Positions 1 through 10,840 of a stretch of DNA of 64,000 nt are shown one piece after another; the stretch's first letter is position 1, and every line of letters starts with the position of its first letter. The DNA lies in assembly GCA_016234685.1 (NCBI GenBank), contig JACRAT010000043.1:144137-208136 (forward strand), given 5' to 3'. The DNA is from Nitrosomonadales bacterium (GTDB lineage: Bacteria; Pseudomonadota; Gammaproteobacteria; Burkholderiales; Gallionellaceae). Position numbers and translations under genes: made by a program. The notes beneath the pieces are model-generated. The model had not been told where the DNA came from, searched no databases, and saw only the letters and a list, made by a program, of their open reading frames with translations.

Positions 1-356
1 TTGAGATAGTGAGCTTCGTTATCATCTATCGTCACCCAGATGCTGCCGTCTTCCGCCAGTAAGTCGCGCAGCAATACCAGACGCGGATACATCATAGACA
101 GCCATTGGCTATGCTCCAGCCTATCGTCGTAATGGGTAAAGGCGCTTTGTGTGTTGTACGGCGGGTCGATGAAAATGCACTTGACCCGCCCTGTATAGAA
201 CGGAATCAGCGCCTTGAGCGCCAGCAAGTTGTCACCCTGAATTAGCAAGTTTTCGGCGCTGTCGCCATACACAGCTTCCTGCTTGAGCAGGTGGTAAGGC
301 ACTTCGCGCGAGGCTTTCTGCGCCTGATTTTTATTGACCCAATCGAGAAACGGCAT
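1..356 (-). CDS. Site-specific DNA methyltransferase (type III Mod-like), N-terminal part, cut by the window edge
   Basis: The reverse strand reads an open frame of about 118 codons from the ATG at 354-356 to the window edge without a stop. It carries GDNLLALKAL at about residues 41-50 and the catalytic motif IV FIDPPYNT at about 62-69, typical of beta-class N6-adenine or N4-cytosine methyltransferases such as type III Mod subunits. Motif I would lie in the missing C-terminal part. The product should methylate a specific DNA sequence, either in a restriction-modification system or as an orphan; a res gene would lie outside the window. It is divergent from the XRE regulator at 478, so the two probably share a control region. 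Confidence 0.85.
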   Translation of the reverse strand, partial: MPFLDWVNKNQAQKASREVPYHLLKQEAVYGDSAENLLIQGDNLLALKALIPFYTGRVKCIFIDPPYNTQSAFTHYDDRLEHSQWLSMMYPRLVLLRDLLAEDGSIWVTIDDNEAHYL

Positions 357-399
357 GAACTTCTACTAATTTGTTGATTACGCCAAATTATCCATTAGT

Positions 400-457
400 T
401 TGCGCAATGCGCCAATTTATTAAGTTTCGTGCGGCATCCGCTTTGCGTTAAACGCAA
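400..457. promoter_or_regulatory. Candidate operator region between mod and the XRE regulator
   Basis: The 121-bp divergent intergenic region holds a perfect 15-bp palindrome at 443-457 (TTGCGTT-A-AACGCAA). A related imperfect one, TTGCGCAATGCGCCAA, lies at 400-415. The perfect copy ends 20 bp before the XRE start codon. Paired palindromes upstream of a small XRE gene next to a methyltransferase fit the binding sites of an autoregulating controller protein. The role is inferred from position and symmetry. Confidence 0.45.
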
Positions 458-477
458 TAGATTTTGACAATTGGCGG

Positions 478-843
478 ATGGAAATCGGACAAGTCATTCG
501 CGCCTTGCGCCAAGAGCGCAAGGAAACATTGGAACAAATGGCATATGGGATCGGAACTGACCCCAGCAATTTGTCGCGCATTGAACGAGGGGTACAACAA
601 CCCACGGCAATTATGTTGAAAGCAATTGCTGCGGCACTTCAAACAACAGTGGCGGCACTTCATGCCCGCACCGAAGGCGTAAGCACTAACGACAACGAAC
701 GGAATTTATTAGGCGGAGACTCTGACGATTACACAGCCGAGTCCATTCAACTTCGCCGCCATTTCCGCGCCCTCACTCCCGAAAACAAACACCTCGCCGT
801 CGAGTTCGTCAAACTCCTGAGCCGCCTCCAAAGCGGGCGGTAG
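478..843 (+). CDS. XRE-family helix-turn-helix regulator
   Basis: This 121-residue protein has an HTH_3/Cro-CI domain at about residues 5-60. The recognition segment is around LEQMAYGIGTDPSNLSRIE, followed by QQPTAIMLKAIAAAL, the usual end of the fold. The C-terminal half is charged and unrecognised, ending in a short helix (TPENKHLAVEFVKLLSRL). It should bind DNA as a dimer. Being divergent from a methyltransferase gene with palindromes in between, a controller (C-protein-like) role is plausible but not shown. The Shine-Dalgarno is poor: GGCGG abuts the ATG, which could keep translation low. A hairpin terminator follows at once. Confidence 0.8.
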   Translation: MEIGQVIRALRQERKETLEQMAYGIGTDPSNLSRIERGVQQPTAIMLKAIAAALQTTVAALHARTEGVSTNDNERNLLGGDSDDYTAESIQLRRHFRALTPENKHLAVEFVKLLSRLQSGR

Positions 844-847
844 AAAT

Positions 848-878
848 AAAAAAGGACACGGTGACGTGTCCTTTTTTA
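848..878. terminator. Bidirectional intrinsic terminator
   Basis: The stem GGACACG / CGTGTCC (854-860 with 865-871) closes a GTGA tetraloop and is flanked by an A-run on the left and a T-run on the right. It can therefore stop transcription from both sides, ending the XRE gene from the left and the ccdAB operon from the right. Confidence 0.85.
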
Positions 879-894
879 TTAACCTAAGCGCGCA

Positions 895-1209
895 TCAAAT
901 CCCGGTAAACAGTAAATCAATCGCGGCGATGATCTCGTTGCGTTGGTCATTGAGTGAATGTACTTTTTCACCCAGCGAGCGCTTCGGTACGCCAGCCAGT
1001 TCAGCGGTGGACATCACCACGGGTGCGCCTTGGAGGGTGAATTTCGGGTTGAGGTGTTTGGCGGCTAGGGGCATTTCTGCGGCGACGCGCAGCGGCACGA
1101 CCACGCGGGTGGCCAAGCTGTCGAGCAGGTTGGCTTGCACATCCAGCAGGTACGGTACGGCAGCACGGGTTTCGGGATTCGCGTTGAGGTAAACGTCGAA
1201 TTGCGCCAT
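895..1209 (-). CDS. ccdB: CcdB-family gyrase-targeting toxin
   Basis: The 104-residue protein starts MAQFDVYLN and ends with a hydrophobic tail (NEIIAAIDLLFTGI), as CcdB toxins do. CcdB traps DNA gyrase on cleaved DNA through its last residues; the final three of F-plasmid CcdB are W-G-I, and this one ends T-G-I. The central segment (VVVPLRVAAEMP, LNPKFTLQGAPVVMSTAELAGVP) fits the SH3-like CcdB core. The start chosen is the ATG that overlaps the ccdA stop codon (TAATG on the minus strand), giving the usual length. Longer in-frame starts would run through the antitoxin. Activity is inferred. Confidence 0.88.
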   Translation of the reverse strand: MAQFDVYLNANPETRAAVPYLLDVQANLLDSLATRVVVPLRVAAEMPLAAKHLNPKFTLQGAPVVMSTAELAGVPKRSLGEKVHSLNDQRNEIIAAIDLLFTGI

Positions 1210-1457
1210 TAGAATCTCCGCAGCCCGTCGCTGAATACACCGCTCGTTTCGACGCGGCGGTTGTATTCGTCTAGCGCGGCTTGGTTCTCCGCCAGCCATT
1301 GTTCCCGTTTTATCTGCTGCACCACTTCGCCCAAATGCCGCTCCAAGGTCTGAGACAGGTTGATGTTGAGTGCCTTGGCTTGTTGCAACAATTCGTTATT
1401 GATAGCCAGATTGACAGACTTTTTGCTTGAGGGGTTACCAACGGTTAGTGTGTCCAC
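1209..1457 (-). CDS. ccdA: CcdA-family antitoxin
   Basis: I chose the GTG start at 1455-1457 because AGGAG lies 7 nt upstream and the resulting 82-residue length fits CcdA. The N-terminal half ([31 protein letters not shown]) is a ribbon-helix-helix DNA-binding segment. The C-terminal half ([32 protein letters not shown]) matches the toxin-wrapping tail of CcdA, including the typical ending G-x-F-S-D-x-x-R-x-F. It should neutralise CcdB and repress the operon with it. It overlaps ccdB by one base, so translation is coupled. A promoter and a long palindrome lie just upstream. Confidence 0.88.
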   Translation of the reverse strand: MDTLTVGNPSSKKSVNLAINNELLQQAKALNINLSQTLERHLGEVVQQIKREQWLAENQAALDEYNRRVETSGVFSDGLRRF

Positions 1458-1469
1458 TCTGTATCTCCT

Positions 1470-1517
1470 GCGTCTAATCCATGCGCACAATCTACGCGCA
1501 TGGATTAGACGCGTCAA
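1470..1517 (-). promoter_or_regulatory. ccdAB promoter with a 17-bp palindromic operator
   Basis: On the minus strand TTGACG (1512-1517) and TAGATT (1489-1494) are 17 nt apart, a good sigma-70 layout. Perfect 17-bp inverted arms (GCGTCTAATCCATGCGC at 1470-1486 and its complement at 1496-1512) bracket the -10 box with a 9-nt spacer. A dimeric ribbon-helix-helix repressor bound there would block RNA polymerase, matching conditional autoregulation known for ccd operons. Confidence 0.6.
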
Positions 1518-1617
1518 TAACCCGCTATCCCGTCATACTGAGGGGTACCTAGACTCGTTTGGGAAAGCACTGAAACTCGCGTATATTCGCGGGTCGTTTT
1601 CGTCTTTCTGGTTCAGC

Positions 1618-4461
<2,844 letters not shown>

Positions 4462-4464
4462 GTC

Positions 4465-5484
4465 ATGCTCAACGAACGCGCGCAGATCCTGCTTCGCACC
4501 TTGGTCGAACGCTACATCAGCGATGGACAGCCGGTGGGGTCGCGCGCCTTGCAGCAATTCTCCGGGCTGGAGGTCAGTTCGGCGACCATCCGCAACGTGA
4601 TGGCCGATCTGGAGGCGATGGGGCTGGTGTCCAGTCCGCATACTTCCGCCGGGCGGATGCCGACCGGGCTGGGTTATCGCTTGTTCATCGACCGCCTGAT
4701 GGTGGTGCAGCCGGTCGATGCGCTACGGCTGCACCAGATGGAGCAGCAGTTGCAGCCGGACAATCATGCGCGTCTGCTGGCGCAGGCTTCCAGCGTGCTC
4801 TCCGAATTGACCCGCTACGCCGGGGTGGTGGCCACGCCGCGCCGCGAGGCGGCGACCTTGCGCCAGATCGAGTTCCTGCGGCTGGGTGAACGGCGCGTGC
4901 TGCTCATCATCGTGTTGCCCGACGGCGAGGTGGAGAATCGCGTGCTGCTGGTCGACCGCGATTACACTCAATCGCAACTCACCGAGGCAGGAAATTTCAT
5001 CAATCAGAACTATGCCGGTTGCACTTTTCATGAGATGCGCCAGCGACTCACTGGTGAGCTGCGTCAGTTGCACGTGGACATGACCGTGTTGATGTCTGCC
5101 GCCATCACCGCAGGAGACGAGACACTGGCGCGCAAGTCGGAGAGCTATGTCATCAGCGGCGAACGCAAACTGCTGGAGGTGAACGAGTTCTCCGGCGACA
5201 TGGATCGGCTGCGTCGCTTGTTCTCGCTGTTCGAGCAAAAGACCGAGCTGATACAGCTGCTCGATGCTGGTCGGCATGGGCAGGGAGTGCATGTCTTTGT
5301 CGGCAGCGAGTCCGGGGTTTCCTCGCTGGATGCGTGCAGCGTGGTGAGTGCGCCCTATTCGGCGAACGGTCAGGTCATTGGCACGCTGGCGGTGGTCGGC
5401 CCGAAGCGTATGGATTACGAGCGCATCGTGCCGGTGGTGGATGTCACGGCCCGTTTGCTCAGCAACGCCCTCTCGCTTTCATGA
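4465..5484 (+). CDS. hrcA: Heat-inducible transcription repressor HrcA
   Basis: HrcA represses class I heat-shock genes by binding CIRCE elements. The 339-residue protein has the N-terminal winged helix (LNERAQILLRTLVERYISDG, then VSSATIRNVMADLEAMGLV) and the family signature SPHTSAGRMPTGLGYRLFID at about 52-71. GAF-like and dimerisation parts follow. The C-terminal HVFVGSESG and VVGPKRMDYERIVPVVD segments are typical. It lies 3 bp after uvrA rather than beside grpE or dnaK, and no CIRCE repeat is visible nearby, so any targets are elsewhere in the genome. Confidence 0.95.
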   Translation: MLNERAQILLRTLVERYISDGQPVGSRALQQFSGLEVSSATIRNVMADLEAMGLVSSPHTSAGRMPTGLGYRLFIDRLMVVQPVDALRLHQMEQQLQPDNHARLLAQASSVLSELTRYAGVVATPRREAATLRQIEFLRLGERRVLLIIVLPDGEVENRVLLVDRDYTQSQLTEAGNFINQNYAGCTFHEMRQRLTGELRQLHVDMTVLMSAAITAGDETLARKSESYVISGERKLLEVNEFSGDMDRLRRLFSLFEQKTELIQLLDAGRHGQGVHVFVGSESGVSSLDACSVVSAPYSANGQVIGTLAVVGPKRMDYERIVPVVDVTARLLSNALSLS

Positions 5485-5599
5485 TTTCCTGAAAACTGTG
5501 CTGGTGGGCGGGGTTCTTTTTCGCCTCTATCTGGTATAGTTGTTCCCGACCACTGTCATCAACTGATTTCAGCTCAAACAGCCCATCAGCACAAAACTG

Positions 5600-5623
5600 C
5601 GTCATTCCCGCGCAGTCGGGGAT
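5600..5623. repeat. REP-like motif in the hrcA-glgC gap
   Basis: The sequence begins CGTCATTCCCGCG, the same opening as the CGTCATTCCGGCG repeats at 20141, 20734 (inverted) and 27700 in this window. It appears to be a decayed half-copy. The rest of the 186-bp gap shows only the AGGGGG ribosome-binding site of glgC. Confidence 0.4.
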
Positions 5624-5670
5624 AACGGGCTCAGGGTAGTTTGGGCACAAAATAATGCCCAGGGGGAAAC

Positions 5671-6951
5671 ATGGCAAAGCAGGTGAGTTCGCGTTTCGTT
5701 AGTTTGATGACCAAGAATACCTACGCCATGGTATTGGCGGGGGGCCGAGGTAGTCGCTTGCACCAGTTGACTGACTGGCGCGCCAAGCCTGCCGTACCGT
5801 TCGGCGGCAAGTTCCGTATCATCGATTTCGTGTTGTCCAATTGCGTCAATTCCGGCATTCGCCGCGTCGGTGTTGCCACGCAGTACAAATCACACAGCCT
5901 GATCCAGCACATCCAGCGCGGCTGGAGCTTTTTGAACGGCAAGTTCGGCGAGTTCATCGACGTGCTGCCTGCGCAGCAGCGTATCGACGAAGAGTGGTAT
6001 CAGGGTACGGCGGATGCGGTGTTCCAGAACATCGACATTCTGCGCGAAACTGCGCCCGACTACGTGCTGATCCTAGCCGGCGACCACGTCTACAAGATGG
6101 ACTACGGCAAACTGCTGGCTTTCCACGCCGAGAAGCAGGCCGACATGACAGTGGCTTGTATCGAAGTGCCGATCGAAGATGCCAAGGGGTTCGGCGTGAT
6201 GGGTGTGGACGGCGATTCGCGCGTCGTCACCTTCGTCGAGAAGCCCGATAATCCTTCGCCGCTGGCCAGTAACCCGGATCGCGCGCTGTGCAGCATGGGT
6301 ATCTACATCTTCAACACGCGCTTCCTGTACGAGCAGTTGATGCGCGATGCGGACGACCCTCGCTCCAGCCACGATTTTGGCAAGGACATCATCCCGCATC
6401 TAGTCAATTCGCATTACCGTGTCTACGCACAGAGCTTCTCCGGCAGCTGCGTCAAAGCGGATGACGGCGTGCCTTACTGGCGCGACGTGGGAACCATAGA
6501 CTCCTACTGGGAAGCCAATATGGAGCTGACCAAGATCGTGCCTGATCTGAATATGTACGATCAGGAGTGGCCGATCTGGACTTATCAAGAGCAATTGCCC
6601 CCGGCGAAATTCGTGTTCGACGAAGACTCCCGGCGCGGCGCGGCCATCGACTCACTGGTTTCCGGCGGCTGCATCATCAGCGGCGCGACGGTGAAACGCT
6701 CCTTATTGTTCTCCAATGTCTATGTCCACAGCTATGCCAGCGTCGAAGACTCGGTCATCCTGCCGGATGTGGACATCGGGCGCGGTGCGGTGCTCAATCG
6801 CGTGGTGGTAGATAAAGGTTGCAAGATACCCGAGGGTCTCCGGGTTGGTTTCGATCAGGAAGAAGACAGCAAGCACTTCTTTGTGACATCCAAGGGGATC
6901 ACGCTCATTACGCCAGACATGCTCGGACAAGACATCCACCGAGTTCGCTGA
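5671..6951 (+). CDS. glgC: Glucose-1-phosphate adenylyltransferase (ADP-glucose pyrophosphorylase)
   Basis: GlgC makes ADP-glucose from ATP and glucose-1-phosphate, the committed and allosterically controlled step of bacterial glycogen synthesis. The 426-residue protein has the nucleotidyltransferase loop AGGRGSRL at 23-30, [15 protein letters not shown], the substrate-binding stretch [12 protein letters not shown] and [10 protein letters not shown], and a C-terminal left-handed beta-helix region ([22 protein letters not shown]). The ATG at 5671 has AGGGGG 4 nt upstream; a second in-frame ATG at 5707 is less well placed. It is followed by a strong terminator and then GH57 and malQ. No glycogen synthase gene is visible here. 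Confidence 0.96.
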   Translation: MAKQVSSRFVSLMTKNTYAMVLAGGRGSRLHQLTDWRAKPAVPFGGKFRIIDFVLSNCVNSGIRRVGVATQYKSHSLIQHIQRGWSFLNGKFGEFIDVLPAQQRIDEEWYQGTADAVFQNIDILRETAPDYVLILAGDHVYKMDYGKLLAFHAEKQADMTVACIEVPIEDAKGFGVMGVDGDSRVVTFVEKPDNPSPLASNPDRALCSMGIYIFNTRFLYEQLMRDADDPRSSHDFGKDIIPHLVNSHYRVYAQSFSGSCVKADDGVPYWRDVGTIDSYWEANMELTKIVPDLNMYDQEWPIWTYQEQLPPAKFVFDEDSRRGAAIDSLVSGGCIISGATVKRSLLFSNVYVHSYASVEDSVILPDVDIGRGAVLNRVVVDKGCKIPEGLRVGFDQEEDSKHFFVTSKGITLITPDMLGQDIHRVR

Positions 6952-6960
6952 CCTTCACCC

Positions 6961-6996
6961 CGGGCGTCCCGTCACGCGGGATGCCCGGCGTTTTTT
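6961..6996 (+). terminator. Intrinsic terminator after glgC
   Basis: An 11-bp stem (6961-6971 with 6977-6987, one G-T wobble) with a 5-nt loop is followed by a run of six T at 6991-6996. It separates glgC from the GH57 gene, whose start codon is only 12 bp beyond, so any GH57 promoter would overlap this region or transcription reads through. Confidence 0.8.
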
Positions 6997-7007
6997 CGGA
7001 ATCATCC

Positions 7008-8729
7008 ATGAACAAACCCCTAGATTTAGTTTTCCTCTGGCACATGCATCAGCCGGATTACCGCGACTACGCAAGCGGCGAATTCCTGCTGCCTTGGGTC
7101 TATCTGCACGCCATCAAGGATTACTCTGACATGGCGAGCCATCTGGAGCGTCACCCCAAGATGCGTGCAGTGGTCAACTTCGTGCCCATCCTGCTCGATC
7201 AACTGGAGGATTACGAACAGCAGTTCGCCAGCGGTACGATCCGTGATCCGCTGCTGCGTCTGTTGGGGCGCAACGATCTCAGCTGCCTGAGTCACGCTGA
7301 ATGCAAGTTCATTCTGGATAGCTGTTTCCGCAGCAACCATACCAAAATGATCGCGCCGTACCCAGCCTACAAACGCCTGTACGACATGTTCAAGACGCTG
7401 GAGGCGGCGGGCGACACGGCGTTGACCTATCTCTCTGGCCAGTACATGGCCGACCTGCTGACTTGGTACCACCTAGCGTGGTGCGGAGAAAGCGTGCGGC
7501 GCGAACATGAGGTGGTCGTGACGCTGATGAGCAAGGGAGAAGGTTTCGACGCCAATGACCGTCGCCAGTTGTGCGAAGTCATCGGCGAGGTTGTTTCCGG
7601 CATCATTCCGCGTTATCGCAAGCTGGCCGAAACTGGGCAGATTGAGATCTCTGCCACGCCGCACTACCATCCGCTCGCGCCCCTGCTGCTGAATCTGAAC
7701 AGCGCCCGCGAAAGCACGCCCTACAGCAGCCTGCCGCAATCGCCGAACTATCCCGGCGGACGCGGTCGTGTCGCCGCCCATCTGACCTCGGCGCTGGAAT
7801 CACACCAGAAGCGCTTCGGCACGACGCCGCAAGGCATCTGGCCTGCCGAAGGTGCGGTATCGACGGCGTTGCTGGAAGTGCTGGCAGAGCAGGATTGCCA
7901 TTGGGCCGCCAGCGGCGAAACGGTGCTGGCCAACAGTCTGCGCGCGGTTCAGAGCAATCTGCCCGCGCGCGCGGAGTATCTGTATCGTCCCTATCACATC
8001 GCCGGAGCCAGCCGGAAGATCCACACCTTCTTCCGTGATGACCGCCTCTCCGACCTGATCGGTTTCGAATATTCGCGCTGGCATGGTCGCGATGCCGCAT
8101 TGCACTTCATCGCCCAGATAGAAGAGATCGCCCGTCAACGTCAGGGCGATGAGACACCAGTCGTCAGCGTGATCCTCGACGGCGAGAACGCTTGGGAATA
8201 CTACCCGTACAACGGTTTCTACTTCCTCGACGATCTTTATGCCGCACTGGAAGAACATACCGTCATCCGGTCCACGACCTACAGCGACTATCTGGCGCGA
8301 CGCGGCGAACAAGGCAGCGTCGATTTTCCCGCCGAGGGCGAATTGCCGGGCTTGGTCGCCGGAAGCTGGGTCTACGGCACTTTCTCCACCTGGATCGGCT
8401 CACCCGACAAAGATCGCGCTTGGGATCTGCTGTGCATGGCGAAACAAAGCTACGACATGGTGACTGTAGGCGGCCACTTGAGCGAGGCGGAATATCAGGC
8501 GGCAGAGCGCCAGCTCTCCTCCTGCGAAAGCTCCGACTGGTTCTGGTGGTTCGGCGATTACAACCCCTCGCACGCCGTGGAGAGCTTCGACCGACTCTAC
8601 CGTCACAATTTGATCCATCTCTATCACTTGCTCAAGCTGCCTGCGCCTGCGGTGCTCAATCATCCGATCAGCCACGGCGGGCGTGGCGAAGAGGTCGAGG
8701 CGGGCGGCGCGATGCGTCGCGGCTCGTGA
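7008..8729 (+). CDS. Glycoside hydrolase family 57 protein
   Basis: GH57 enzymes act on alpha-glucans as amylases, amylopullulanases, glucanotransferases or branching enzymes. The 573-residue protein opens with LVFLWHMHQPDY, the HQP motif of region 1. GIWPAEG puts Glu281 at the place of the catalytic nucleophile, and ILDGENAWEYY puts Asp391 at the place of the acid/base, by comparison with the family. The start at 7008 places the HQP motif at the usual distance; a longer in-frame reading runs back into the glgC terminator. Between glgC and malQ, a role in glycogen or maltodextrin remodelling is likely, but the exact activity cannot be read from sequence alone. Confidence 0.9.
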   Translation: MNKPLDLVFLWHMHQPDYRDYASGEFLLPWVYLHAIKDYSDMASHLERHPKMRAVVNFVPILLDQLEDYEQQFASGTIRDPLLRLLGRNDLSCLSHAECKFILDSCFRSNHTKMIAPYPAYKRLYDMFKTLEAAGDTALTYLSGQYMADLLTWYHLAWCGESVRREHEVVVTLMSKGEGFDANDRRQLCEVIGEVVSGIIPRYRKLAETGQIEISATPHYHPLAPLLLNLNSARESTPYSSLPQSPNYPGGRGRVAAHLTSALESHQKRFGTTPQGIWPAEGAVSTALLEVLAEQDCHWAASGETVLANSLRAVQSNLPARAEYLYRPYHIAGASRKIHTFFRDDRLSDLIGFEYSRWHGRDAALHFIAQIEEIARQRQGDETPVVSVILDGENAWEYYPYNGFYFLDDLYAALEEHTVIRSTTYSDYLARRGEQGSVDFPAEGELPGLVAGSWVYGTFSTWIGSPDKDRAWDLLCMAKQSYDMVTVGGHLSEAEYQAAERQLSSCESSDWFWWFGDYNPSHAVESFDRLYRHNLIHLYHLLKLPAPAVLNHPISHGGRGEEVEAGGAMRRGS

Positions 8730-8765
8730 TGATCAGGCATCTGGTTCTTTCCTGAAAGGTTTTCC

Positions 8766-10271
8766 ATGCATTTCGCCCGCAGCAGCGGCATCCTGCTTCA
8801 CCCCACCTCTTTGCCCGGAGCTTACGGCTCGGGCGATTTCGGCGCAGCGGCCTATCACTTCGTCAACTGGCTGGTATCCGCCGGGCAAAAGATGTGGCAG
8901 ATATTGCCGCTGGGCGGCATCGGCCCCGGCAACTCGCCCTACATGAGCAGCTCTGCCTTTGCGGGTAATGTGTTGTTGATCGACTTGGACGAACTGCGTG
9001 AGCTGGGTTGGCTGGCAGATGGTGAACTGACGCCGAGCCTTGATTTTCAGGTACATCGAATCGACTACGGCGTAGTGCATCAATATCGCATGGACAAGCT
9101 GCGGCTGGCTGCCAGCCGCTTCTTCAGCGGCCGGCAGGGATATGAGGAATATGAGGCGTTCTGTGCCGCAGAGTGGTCTTGGCTGGACGACTACTCCCTG
9201 TTCATGGCGCTGGCCGAACATCACGACTGGAAAGACTGGTGCGATTGGGGGCTGGAACTGGCTCGTCGCGAAGAGCGTGCCTTGAGTGCAGCCCGCGCCG
9301 AACTGAGCGACGATGTCGAATTCTGGCGTTTCTGCCAATGGTGCTTCTTCCGCCAATGGCGCAAGCTGAAGCAGTACGCCAACGAACGCGGCGTGCAGAT
9401 CGTCGGCGACATCCCGATCTTCATCGCCTACCAAAGCGCGGAAGTCTGGGCGCGGCAGGAGTTATTCGACTTGGCGGAAGACTATCGTCCGGCGGTTGTC
9501 GCCGGGGTGCCACCGGACTTCTTCAGCGAGACCGGGCAGCGCTGGGGCAACCCCCTGTATCACTGGGCTGCCCATGAAGCAGAAGGCTACGCTTGGTGGA
9601 TAGAGCGGATACGCAACACTATCGCGTTGGTGGACATCGTGCGCATAGACCATTTTCGCGGCTTTGCCGGATATTGGGAGATCCCCGCCAGCGAGCCGAC
9701 CGCCATCCAAGGACGCTGGATGCCCGGCCCCGGTGACAAGCTGTTCCATGCGATCCAGAATGCGCTGGGGAAATTGCCCATCATCGCCGAAGATTTGGGC
9801 GTCATTACGCCCGACGTGGTCGCCTTGCGCGAGCAGTTCGGCCTGCCGGGGATGCGTATCCTGCAATTCGCCTTCGGCGGCGGCTCGGACAATAGTTTTC
9901 TGCCGCACAATTATCAGCGCAACACTGTGGTCTACGGCGGTACGCACGACAACGATACCGCGCAGGGCTGGTTTGCCTCTGCCACGTCGCACGAGCGGGC
10001 TTATGCCTGCAAATATCTGAATACCGACGGACAAGAAATCCACTGGGATCTGATCCACGCCGCCTCGCAGTCGATAGCCGACCTCGCCATCCATTCTTTT
10101 CAAGATGTGCTCGGGCTGGGCACGGAACATCGCATGAACCTGCCGGGCAAGTCAGAAGGCTATTGGGAGTGGCGTTACTCGTGGGATCAAGTTCAGCCCG
10201 ACCACGCCGAACGGCTGTACGAGATTACCGCCGTGCATGGTCGTTGCGATATGGGGCGACTGTCTTTTTAG
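8766..10271 (+). CDS. malQ: 4-alpha-glucanotransferase (amylomaltase)
   Basis: MalQ (GH77) transfers alpha-1,4-glucan segments between acceptors, lengthening or recycling maltodextrins. The 501-residue protein begins with the typical SSGILLHPTSLPG...GSGDFG and has WQILPLGG...GNSPY. It also has IVGDIPIFIAYQSAEVW, IDHFRGFAGYWEIP with the conserved Asp of the D-H-F-R-G motif, IIAEDLGVITPDV with the acid/base region, and YGGTHDNDT. All hallmark motifs are present and the length is normal. It lies 36 bp after the GH57 gene and is probably expressed with it. Confidence 0.95.
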   Translation: MHFARSSGILLHPTSLPGAYGSGDFGAAAYHFVNWLVSAGQKMWQILPLGGIGPGNSPYMSSSAFAGNVLLIDLDELRELGWLADGELTPSLDFQVHRIDYGVVHQYRMDKLRLAASRFFSGRQGYEEYEAFCAAEWSWLDDYSLFMALAEHHDWKDWCDWGLELARREERALSAARAELSDDVEFWRFCQWCFFRQWRKLKQYANERGVQIVGDIPIFIAYQSAEVWARQELFDLAEDYRPAVVAGVPPDFFSETGQRWGNPLYHWAAHEAEGYAWWIERIRNTIALVDIVRIDHFRGFAGYWEIPASEPTAIQGRWMPGPGDKLFHAIQNALGKLPIIAEDLGVITPDVVALREQFGLPGMRILQFAFGGGSDNSFLPHNYQRNTVVYGGTHDNDTAQGWFASATSHERAYACKYLNTDGQEIHWDLIHAASQSIADLAIHSFQDVLGLGTEHRMNLPGKSEGYWEWRYSWDQVQPDHAERLYEITAVHGRCDMGRLSF

Positions 10272-10303
10272 GAAAAACCTTATCCCATTTCGCTGAAATG
10301 GTC

Positions 10304-10312
10304 TGCTAGAAT
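10304..10312 (+). promoter_or_regulatory. Candidate extended -10 promoter of the hemerythrin gene
   Basis: TG-C-TAGAAT at 10304-10312 fits an extended -10 element in the 123-bp gap before the hemerythrin ATG. No good -35 box is seen at 17 nt. A 7-bp hairpin (10285-10291 with 10295-10301) overlaps the upstream side and may end malQ, but it lacks a T-run. Confidence 0.3.
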
Positions 10313-10394
10313 CGGGCCGATTGTTTATCGCTGGATTAGGTCGACGCGATGCGAAAACAAGGGCGACAGGCTGACATAGATAGGGGCAATCCCG

Positions 10395-10823
10395 ATGGAT
10401 CCATTGAAACACTCCTTTACGGAGGACACGCTGTATGTCGTGTGGAGCGATGTTTACTGTACAGGCATCCCCATCATCGATGAGCAACACCGCACCATCG
10501 TTTCCGTCATCAACTCGCTGTACTACTTCATCGAGAACGACCACGGCATGGAGATCATCGTGCCTGCCTTCAACATGATGGTCGAATACAGCCACATCCA
10601 CTTCAAAACCGAGGAGACCCTGCTTCGGGCCGCCGGTTATCCTGCGCTGCCCGCGCATATCGAGCTGCACCGGCATTTCCTTAACAATCTTAAGGACAGT
10701 GCGCATCAGGCGATCGTTGAGCATGACGGGATGCAGTTACTGAAGATACTGAAGGACTGGTGGCTACATCACATCAATCAGGAAGACCGCCGATACGTGC
10801 CGTTCATGACAGGCAAACGCTGA
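10395..10823 (+). CDS. Bacteriohemerythrin
   Basis: This is a single-domain hemerythrin of 142 residues, a non-heme diiron protein that binds oxygen reversibly. The family ligand pattern is complete: W-S-D...GIPIIDEQH, YSHIHFKTEE, H-x3-H within HIELHRHF, and WWLHHINQEDRRY with the C-terminal H-x4-D-type ligands. There is no signal peptide or membrane helix, so it should be cytoplasmic. In microaerophiles such proteins are thought to store, deliver or sense oxygen. It is a monocistronic gene, convergent with the MEKHLA gene 17 bp away. Confidence 0.92.
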   Translation: MDPLKHSFTEDTLYVVWSDVYCTGIPIIDEQHRTIVSVINSLYYFIENDHGMEIIVPAFNMMVEYSHIHFKTEETLLRAAGYPALPAHIELHRHFLNNLKDSAHQAIVEHDGMQLLKILKDWWLHHINQEDRRYVPFMTGKR

Positions 10824-10840
10824 TGGGGCGGAAGTTCGCC

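Noticed and set aside
1470..1512. Integron attC-like site next to the ccdAB pair
   Set aside because: The arms end in GTCTAAT / ATTAGAC rather than the core RYYYAAC / GTTRRRY, the pairing is perfect instead of bulged, and no integrase or other cassettes are seen. A promoter-operator explains it better.
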